Shown one piece after another: positions 10,001 through 17,000 of a stretch of DNA of 17,973 nt (position 1 is its first letter; each line of letters begins with the position of its first letter). The position numbers were made by a program, and so were the translations under genes. The notes beneath the pieces were generated by a model. The model did no database searches. It had not been told where the DNA came from and saw only the letters and a list, made by a program, of their open reading frames with translations. The DNA comes from Thalassiosira profunda (lineage: Eukaryota > Bacillariophyta > Thalassiosirophyceae > Thalassiosirales > Thalassiosiraceae): contig JALLAP010001194.1 of assembly GCA_036939355.1 (NCBI GenBank), positions 1 through 17,973 of the forward strand, written 5' to 3'.

Positions 10001-12904
10001 TTCGTGATCAACGGGAACTCGAAGTTGTCCGTTTCCTCTCCTGCGAGGGCTTGGTTGAGGACAGTCTGCACTGCAGTCTTAAAATCATCTGTGATGAACT
10101 CTTGGACGAGCGAGTGTCCCATCACTTCCTCAGGACTGTATCCAATCAAGCGCATGGCACATTTGTTCCATACATTGACGCGTCCTTGGGTGTCGACACC
10201 AAAGATTGGGGCGTTGGCTGTATCGATCAGACGAGTGTATTCACGCTCTTGGGCCAAACGGCCAGTGATATCCTGTCCAATGCCCACGACGCCAATGATG
10301 TTGCCCTGCTCGTCACGCCTCGTCGTTGCGTTCAAAAGCACGTCAAGGCGCACGCCGCCTTTGGTCATCAGAGGGAACTCAAAGTTTGCCGTCTCCTCTC
10401 CGTGCAGGGCCTGATCCAACACAGTCTGCACGGCAGTCTTGAACTCGTCGGTGATGAACTCCCGAACAAGATTCTTCCCCATCACCTCCTCAGGAGTGTA
10501 GCCGACGAGCTTGTGTGCGTTCTTGTTCCATACATTCACAGCTGTAGGTACGAGAAGAAGGGGGGTCAATGCGCTGCCATCTGCAAAATAAAATACATGC
10601 GGCGATGAAAAAAGAAGCGTACCTCCTTGGGTATCGACGCCGAAAATCGGAGCGTTCGCAGTATCAATCAGCTTGGAGTATTCCCTCTCCTGAGCAAGAC
10701 GAGCGGTGATATCTTGCCCAATACCCACCACACCTGCAGTTCACGACAATATTGAGGGCGGATATAGGTTAGTATTCGAGAAGCTCAAGAGTGATCCAAT
10801 TTTGTCACTGGCACCGTACCTATCACAGTTCCTTGCTCGTCGCGCCTGGTAGTCGCGTTTAAAAGCACCTCAATGCGTGCTCCTCCCTTCGTAATCAAAG
10901 GGAACTCGAAGTTGTCCGTCTCGTCTCCTGCGAGGGCTTGGTCGAGGACGGCTTGAACGGCAGTCTTGAAATCATCCGTGATGAATTCTTGCACGAGCGA
11001 TCGCCCCATGACCTCCTCCGTGCTGTACCCAATCAACCTCATGGCACACTTGTTCCAGACGTTCACGCGACCAAGCGTGTCGACGCCAAAGATTGGGGCA
11101 TTGGCCGTGTCAATGAGACGGGTGTACTCGCGTTCTTGGGCGAGGCGACCGGTAATATCCTGTCCAATGCCCACAACGCCTGCGACAGTTCGTGAAAATA
11201 TTAGAGGTTGCAGGTTCCAGAAATAAGTGGCAAACACACGAGGTCGTACCAATGATGTTGCCCTGCTCATCCCTACGGGTCGTCGCGTTTAAAAGCACCT
11301 CCAGCCTCACTCCTTGCTTTGTCAGGAGAGGGAATTCGAAGTTGGCGGTCTCCTCTCCGTGCAGTGCCTGATCCAGCACGGCTTGCACAGCGGTCTTGAA
11401 TTCGTCGGTAATGAACTCCTTGACAAGGTTCTTTCCCATCACCTCCTCCGTGCTGTAACCGACCAATTGGATCGCCGACTGGTTCCAAATGTTGACAGCG
11501 CACTGGGTGTCGACGCCGAAGATGGGGGCGTTGGCGGTATCAATCAGCCGCGTGTACTCCCTCTCCTGGGCAATGCGGCCCGTAATGTCTTGGCCGATGC
11601 CAACGACGCCGATGATCTGCCCGTTGGGGTTCCTGCGGGCAGTAGCATTTAGCAAGATCTCGATCCTTACTCCCTCCTTGGTCATGAGGGGGAACTCGTA
11701 GTTGGCCGTCTCGTCCCCGCGCAGGGCCCGGTCGATGACCATGCCCACGCTCGCTTGGTAGTCTTTGGTGATGAACTCCTTCACGAGGTTCCGTCCCATC
11801 ACCTCTTCGGGAGTGTATCCCACGATGCGCATGGCGCATTTGTTCCAGACGTTGACGCGGCCGTCGGCGTCCACGCCGAAGATGGGAGCGTTGGCGCTGT
11901 CGATGAGGTTCGAGTAGTGCGGCTCGAGGTTCGAATCGATGAGGTTCCCGTCCATCTCCTTGATCAGCGACGAGTCCTGGACGGAGCAGCTGTGGTTCCT
12001 CCGATGGGTCTGCCCCTGCGGCGTGGCGGGCTTGTCCCCCGGGAGCGACGCCTCGAGCTTCAGGGGGTTGTTGTCCTTGGCGGCCAAGGCTGGGTCCCAC
12101 GTGACCACGGAGAGCGCGTCCTCGTCCTCGGCGACATCCCCAGAGTTGCGATTCACCAGGGTCCGGAGGTTGCTGATCTGCACGCCCTTGCTCTCGAGTT
12201 TGGACTGGCATCCCTCGCAAAGATCGCTGGTGCGGATGGTCGGGGAGGCCGCGTCCGCGGGCGAGCACAGCTCATTGAGGAGTTCGTCCATGCACTGTCC
12301 ACCATCCCCGGCTTCTCCTTCCTGCAGCGAGACATCCTTCGACGTCTGCATGGCTTTGTTCGCCATGGTGGGGGTCACATTGTGGTCCGAGATGGCGGGG
12401 ACATTCGTGTCCGCGGTCAGGCTGCTCCCCGCCTNCCATGGTGGGGGTCACATTGTGGTCCGAGATGGCGGGGACATTCGTGTCCGCGGTCAGGCTGCTC
12501 CCCGCCTTGGCGGTCTCGGTGGTCTCCTTTGTGAACACGCCCCTACCCTTCGCTTCACTCTGTGCCTCTGCCTCCTCATCTTTCGCTTTGATCAGGGCGG
12601 GTCCAATGCATCCCGCCAAAATTCCTCCCAATCCCACCGCCAAGGTCAGGAGCCCCAGCGCGCTCTCGGCGCGGTACATGGCCAGGGCCGGGTACGCCAC
12701 GAGGAAGAGCACGAAGCATTCCGCCGGGTTGAATTCCTGCAGGTCGGGCAGGCTCGGGTGCACCTTCAGGGATCGTTTGGCCAGGGGCGGGAGGCGGGCC
12801 AGCTTGCCGACGAGCGGGAACGCAGACGTCAGAGCGACCACGAGGAGGTACCCCGCGAGAGAGTCGCAGAGGATGCGAAAGCCGGCTGCGAGGGCGACCA
12901 CCAT
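4015..12904 (-). CDS. Membrane-linked hybrid histidine kinase with 15 tandem PAS domains and a receiver domain (2686 aa predicted, 9 exons)
   Basis: Exons (minus): 12904-11250, 11179-10820, 10733-10623, 10541-9573, 9501-8422, 8286-8177, 8082-6393, 6319-5960, 5886-4015. The ATG at 12904 is the first after an in-frame TAA (12931-12929). With introns removed and each duplicated 72-bp seam block plus its N counted once, the total is exactly 2687 codons. Residues 1-105 hold about three hydrophobic segments (around 10-33, 61-77, 82-105). Residues 106-307 are a polar linker with a CEGC pair. Residues 309-2097 are 15 PAS units, each ending VVGIGQDIT. The kinase core has the H-box YHEIRN (His2128), N-box NLLSNAAKF, G1 ADSGPGI and G2 STGIGL. 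The receiver (about 2444-2626) has Asp2450/Asp2451, phospho-acceptor Asp2501, Thr2590 and Lys2612. All catalytic residues are present, so autophosphorylation and transfer to Asp2501 are expected. The PAS ligand or signal is unknown. There is no LOV-type NCRFLQ motif, so flavin light sensing is not supported. Confidence 0.88.
4409..4553. repeat. Assembly seam: 72-bp exact duplicate around one N (receiver domain)
   Basis: 4409-4480 is identical to 4482-4553, with the N at 4481. The block codes for part of the receiver insertion (YFKEDKWIQDIQ region). As written it shifts the kinase frame: the protein would end shortly after the N, and the remaining 125 or so residues appear as a separate frame down to 4015. 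Counting the block once restores the frame through Lys2612 to the TAA at 4015. Confidence 0.93.
5887..5959 (-). other. Kinase intron 8 (73 bp)
   Basis: Donor GTAAGG directly after ATCG, acceptor after a T-run and GCGAGCAG. Phase 1 within the Gly codon before VVGIGQ; it separates PAS15 from the kinase core. Confidence 0.85.
6320..6392 (-). other. Kinase intron 7 (73 bp)
   Basis: Donor GTACGT, acceptor CTCCCTAG. Phase 1 at the Gly codon between PAS14 and PAS15; the next exon reads MVGIGQDIT, the one unit with Met in place of the first Val. Confidence 0.85.
8083..8176 (-). other. Kinase intron 6 (94 bp), inside PAS10
   Basis: Donor GTACGT after CAAGGA, acceptor CCTACAG. Phase 0, within the GVDTQG|RVNVW part of PAS10. 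Splicing restores the repeat exactly. Confidence 0.82.
8287..8421 (-). other. Kinase intron 5 (135 bp), with a CGTA microsatellite
   Basis: Donor GTAAGG after GTGATAG, acceptor ATCTCCAG. Phase 1 at the Gly codon between PAS9 and PAS10. It is the longest intron of the gene because it holds a tetranucleotide repeat. Confidence 0.85.
8326..8351. repeat. CGTA tetranucleotide microsatellite
   Basis: Six and a half CGTA units, 26 bp, fully self-complementary, inside kinase intron 5. A shorter relative (TACGTACGTAC) is at 1734-1744. Confidence 0.95.
9502..9572 (-). other. Kinase intron 4 (71 bp)
   Basis: Donor GTGCGG after ATCATCG, acceptor CACTGCCAG. Phase 1 at the Gly codon between PAS6 and PAS7. 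Its sequence resembles intron 1 (shared TTTGCCA, then CAACCYCTAAYATT). Confidence 0.85.
10542..10622 (-). other. Kinase intron 3 (81 bp), inside PAS4; in-frame and stop-free
   Basis: Donor GTACGC after CAAGGAG, acceptor CGTACCTACAG. Phase 1, between GVDTQG and AVNVW of PAS4. It is 27 codons long without a stop, and holds an internal alternative acceptor TTTTATTTTGCAG that would add 13 in-frame residues. Confidence 0.82.
10734..10819 (-). other. Kinase intron 2 (86 bp)
   Basis: Donor GTACGG after GTGATAG, acceptor AACTGCAG. Phase 1 at the Gly codon between PAS3 and PAS4. Confidence 0.85.
11180..11249 (-). other. Kinase intron 1 (70 bp)
   Basis: Donor GTACGA after ATCATTG, acceptor CTGTCGCAG. 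Phase 1 at the Gly codon between PAS2 and PAS3. The exon between introns 1 and 2 is exactly 360 nt, one whole PAS unit. Confidence 0.85.
12363..12507. repeat. Assembly seam: 72-bp exact duplicate around one N (N-terminal linker)
   Basis: 12363-12434 is identical to 12436-12507, with the N at 12435. The block codes for the linker around TNVPAISDHNVTPTM. As written, the N-terminal membrane region and the PAS array fall in different frames. Counting the block once joins them. Confidence 0.93.
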
Positions 12905-14097
12905 GTTGATATATTTTTTCTGGGATTTTTATTGGCCTCCCCGTTGCAAGCGTGCGGCTTGGTCGATGTTTGGTCGACTTGTTGTTTTTGCTGCTTCTCT
13001 CTGCTGATAGTTCTTGGTATGCGTCCAACACTGATTCTCCTGATATCATGAACAGATTGCGAAAGGTGGGGTAAGAAGGCATCGCCGAAGCTAAGATGTG
13101 ATCTCTCGGTCAAATCCGAGCAGCATCAACCCCAGATCCTGAGTAAGCAAGCAGCCCAACAGACGGAACAAAGCCCGTCTATATCGTCTGGCTCAAACCC
13201 AACCCTTAGTTCCTGGACATTCACTCCTCCTTCTTCTCACACTGATGTGGCTATAACAACCCATCAAAGTCTCGTGTCACTCATTTGCCCCAGCACTGAA
13301 CGGAACGCTGGCAGTCATACCTTCCAATCGAGGAGGACTTGCAAAACGGGCCAACGTTGCAATTGCAAACGGATCAACGTCGGCCGCATGCGCATATGGA
13401 GATAGGCTGGATGGGATTGCGGAGCCCATCACCCATCACGCACAAACATCATCCCGCGAAGCAGACCCATCAGCCGCCCAACAAACACCGTCTTCACTCG
13501 GCAGCCACACAGATGCCCGGCCGAGGGGGGCGCTGGGGCCTCCTACTCCTGAACACTCACCGTGCAGCGTGGGAGCCTCAAGATACGCCGGGGGCCGGCG
13601 AGGTTGCACGTTGCACCGAGTGCTCGACTTTGACTTTGCGCGCACGGACGCCTCTGCAGCCATCTGCCCATCACACTATCGGCAGTCCGAGATAATCGGG
13701 AGTGTTGGAGGGAGGGCAGTAACTTTTCCGTTCGCGGCGCTGTCAATCAACTGCGCGCACAAAGTATTGGTCTCGAGACGCCCGCAAGAAGCCCGGCCTG
13801 GCGCGTCCTCCTGCGCAACACACAAGCCTCGCGTCCCTTTTGTCTTCCAAAGGCGAGGGCGGCTCCGCGGTGGTGGCAGGCGCTAGATTTCAGTGCGGCA
13901 GTGGCCGGCAAATTTAAGCGCACGCAACCAGTCGACTTTGAGAGTGGCGAAGGTGACGGTGACTAGAGGTGACCGGTGACGCGGCGACGAGCCCGAGGAG
14001 ACGAGGAGACGAGGAGTCGGATAGAGCCGCCCGCCGAGATAGATTGCAGCGGCGTCACAGCGGCGTCACTGCCATTGCAAAAAAGTGGACACATCTC
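12905..14097. promoter_or_regulatory. 1.2-kb divergent region between the kinase and the propeller-protein gene
   Basis: Two divergent genes share this spacer. Next to the kinase start is an AT-rich stretch (12906-12932). On the other side AAATTTAA at 13910-13917 could be a TATA-like element about 180 bp before the ATG at 14098. Between them, at 13952-14069, is a cluster of GTGAC elements (separate entry). I saw no tRNA-like structure, and the short open frames at 13339-13886 have no domain or leader features. Confidence 0.4.
13952..14069. promoter_or_regulatory. Cluster of GTGAC(G) motifs upstream of the propeller-protein gene
   Basis: GGTGAC occurs at 13952-13957, 13958-13963, 13968-13973 and 13975-13980. 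The reverse form GGCGTCAC occurs twice in a tandem 11-bp repeat at 14047-14068. TGACG-type cores are bound by bZIP factors in many eukaryotes, so this may be a regulatory cluster, but it could also be transcribed leader. No binding evidence is available from sequence alone. Confidence 0.35.
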
Positions 14098-17000
14098 ATG
14101 TCCTCCGCCGACGAGGGATCCGCCTCCGAGCCGGCCGCCCTCCGCGGCGGCGGCGACGACGACGGGATGGAGACCCCGCCCGCCCAGGACGAGCCCGCCT
14201 CCGCCGCTCTCCCCGCCGCCCCGCCCGACGACGGCGGCGGCGGCGAGGACGAGCTCCTCCGGCTCAAGCGACAGGTCGCCGCCCTCGCGGCCTCCAACCA
14301 AATCGCCACCTCCAAAGACAACAAGACCCGGATGGAGAAGACCAAGCTCACGAAAGACGAAGAGGAGCACCAGCAGGGCGAGAAGAAGAAGGGATCGATC
14401 TTCAGCTACTGGGACGAGAAGGGGAAGGTGGCCGAGCAAAAAAAGCACGAGGATCCCGAGGCGGCGGTCCGGCAGGCCGGCGAGGGCTTCGTCACGCCCA
14501 AGGCGATGTACAGCACGCCCGCCCACAGCTACACCCCCTCCATGGCGACCACGCCCCCGCTGGGCCGGCCGCCGAACCAGTCGGCCAAGTTATTGTACAA
14601 CAACCAAGCGAAAAGCCCCACGGGCGAAAAGTGGAACCCCCACAAAGACATCCAGGGGGGGCACATCGGCAAAGTAAAAAGCACCTTCGAATCCCCCCGC
14701 CACAATTCCGAGGCAGTGCCCAAAATCGACGCCCAAAAAGACATTGGCAGCAGGGGATCCGTCAACAAGTTCAAGGACGCCTTCGAGTCGCCCAAGGCGA
14801 CCTCGCCGCGCGCTCCTGGTTCGTATCGGAGCGGAAAGATCGACACCAGCCGGTTCGAGAAGAAGGCGGCGGGGGACGTGCCCCCGCCGCCGGTGGCGCC
14901 GGGGCGGCGGTGGAGGCCCCCGTCCAAGACTGCGGCGGCGGGGGCGGCGGCAGCTGGAGCTGAGGTGGGTGTGGGGGTGGCGGCGGCCGCGACGGCGTCC
15001 GACGATGCCAGCCACAACTCCGAGGCGGAGCATTCGGCATCCAAGTCGGCAAATTCAGAATCGGTGCAGGAGTCGGGGCAGCCGGAGAAGCCAGAAGCTG
15101 CGGGCGAGGCAGAAGCAGAGAACGAGGAGGTTGCAGAGGACGAGGCTGCCCCAGAGGCCGAGCCGGCCGCAACCGAACCGGACATCGGAGAGACTGCCAC
15201 GCGTGAGGAAATCGTAGCCCTCGTGGCCGAGGTCCTCCCCGACGAGCTCGAGAGCGTCGACGACCTGCTGGCTCAGTTCGAGGGACGGGAGGACAAACTG
15301 ATGGCCACATTGATGAGCATGAAGGCGCGGGCAGCGACGGCCGACGAGTACGAAGAAGAGGAGGGGGAGGGATCGGACGGGGGGATCGATGCCGAAAGTG
15401 GAAGCGGCCGGAGCCCGAATCAAAACGTGGCAGCCGTCGGCGGGGCCGCCGCCCTGGGCACCGCCGCGGCCATCGGCGCCGCCTACGCCAATCCGGATGC
15501 GATGTCAGCCCACGAGGGGAGCACCCTAGAATCCGTCGAGGTCGACCCAAAATACGGCGCCCAGGTGTCCGGCCTTCCGTTGAACCCCTCCTGGCTCCAG
15601 GGGTCCACTGTGGATCCGAACGCCGAAGATGCCACGGCCCCAAGGGACAACATGAGCCCGGCGCGGGACAAGTTCACCGGCCAGAGCTACCGCTACGACA
15701 GCCCGTCGAAGGCGAGCAGCGGCGACATGGAAGGGGGCAAACCCATGCCGTTGGTCCGGGCGGGGACCGGGGGGACGAAGGACACGGGGCGACCGGAGTC
15801 GGTGCGGTCCTTCGAGACATTTTCGATCGGGGTCCCGACGATCATTGCCGGAGGAAGTCCGGGGAAGGCCGGGGACACGAACACGGTGGTGAGCGCGATT
15901 CCAAACCCGGTGGAGCGGGAACAACCGACGCCGTGGCACAAGAAGCGTCGCAACCAGTACTTGGGATGCCTCGCGCTGCTGTTGTTGGCAGCGGGTGGCG
16001 CAGTGCTCGGACTTTACTTTGGTGGGGCCTTCGGCAGCGGAGACGATCCGGAACAAACCGACGAAAGCATCAAGGCTGTGGATCCCGGGGCCGCGGGAAC
16101 CGATGGCGCCGCCCCGACGTCGCTGCCCTCGGCCATGCCCTCCGGAAATCCCGTCTCGGCGTGCGAGCAGGCCCTCGGGGAGTACGCGACGCTCGAATTG
16201 GGGAACAGCCCCAATGTGGAGCCGCCCAATGTGGCAATGGACGGCAAACACGCGGCCGTTGTAACGAATGGCGGCGATTTGCAGTTCTACCGACTGAACG
16301 ACGAGAATGTGTGGGAGGAAACGGAGTTTTTTACGAGTCTCAACCGGTCGCCGGCGACGCCGCCTGTGGCGCTCTCCGGCAACGTGGCCGTGATCGGCTA
16401 CATCTACCAAATTGTGGGATTCGGCGTCTCGCAGGGAGGCGCCTACGTGTACGAGCGCGACCCTGATACTGGCAAATGGGCACTGGCTCAGGTCCTTGTT
16501 CCTGAAGAGGGCGTCGATGGCACTGCCCGGTTTGGCTGGTCCGTCGCCGTCGATGCCTCTACAGACAATCCCCTCATTACCGTGGGCGCTTTTGGAGAGG
16601 CAGACGGCCGTGGAAGCATCTACGCCTTCGAGCGCCAATCCGACGGAGTGTGGGATCGCGTCGGAAAGATTCTTCCGGGCGAATGCAAGAACGGGAACTT
16701 TGGTTACTCAGTGGCAGTATACGGCGACCTCGTCGCCGGATCGACCGACTGCGAGAGCATCGTTCAGGTCCATCAGTACAAGCGCAGCACGGGCGTCTTT
16801 GAGTACGCGCAGGAAATACGCTACATCTCGTTCGATCTGGGGGCAGTATCGAGTCTGGTGATGAACGCGGACAATCTTTCTTACTCTACCGTCTATGGTG
16901 GGGTCATTATTTACGAGCGAGGCGACACGGCAGAGCGGATCTTCGACTTCTCGGACAGTCTGGACTTGCGGGCGACGGACGTCTACGATTATCCGTTGGC

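Larger units (their letters stand above)
5858..11907 (-). repeat. Array of 15 PAS-coding units, 360 nt (120 codons) each
   Basis: From Leu309 to Leu1989 the LID(S/T)ANAPIFGVD motif recurs at 120-residue intervals. The two ends (DNA 11907 and 6257) differ by exactly 14 x 120 codons once introns are removed, so there is no net indel. Each unit reads LID.ANAPIFGVD, then WN..A..L.GY, EVMG.(N/S)LV.EFI, a helix, NFEFPL.TK.G, (I/L)(E/D)(V/I)LLNAT(T/A)RR, and VVGIGQDIT (MVGIGQDIT once). The residue pairs after EVMG (units 1 to 15, N- to C-terminal) are RN, KN, RS, KN, HS, KI, HS, KN, HS, QN, HS, KN, QN, HS, RK. The residue in WN.(x)A is Cys in units 1, 3, 5, 7-12, 14 and 15, Asn in 4, 6 and 13, and Ser in 2. 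Many synonymous sites differ between units, so this is not a DNA-level minisatellite. Confidence 0.92.

Noticed and set aside
6400..10608. Long plus-strand frames (6400-7050, 7120-8088, 9682-10608) with internal repeats
   Set aside because: Their repeats are the mirror image of the PAS units on the minus strand. They cross coding exons antisense, and the minus-strand frame carries the conserved motifs.
5858..11907. LOV-type photoreceptor function for the PAS array
   Set aside because: No NCRFLQ-type motif with the flavin-binding Cys is present in any unit; the Cys in WN.CA is at a different place in the fold.
5858..11907. Minisatellite or CRISPR-like array from the 360-bp periodicity
   Set aside because: The period is whole codons of a PAS domain with synonymous divergence between copies; there are no short identical repeats with unique spacers.
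11939..13051. Plus-strand frames opposite the kinase N-terminus (11939-13051, 12438-13007)
   Set aside because: Antisense to the membrane segments and linker; the longer one depends on the artefactual seam duplication.
13339..13886. Small genes in the 1.2-kb divergent spacer (13339-13695 and 13569-13886 plus, 13543-13746 minus)
   Set aside because: Short, overlapping in several frames, with no domain, leader or splice support.
13969..14097. Upstream start for the propeller protein at 13969
   Set aside because: The codon there is GTG, not ATG; the first in-frame ATG is 14098 and the intervening sequence looks like leader.
14085..14963. Alternative-frame and antisense open frames over the propeller-protein gene (e.g. 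14085-14963, 14771-15643 minus, 15526-16638 minus)
   Set aside because: They are Arg/Pro-rich shadows of GC-rich coding sequence without domains.
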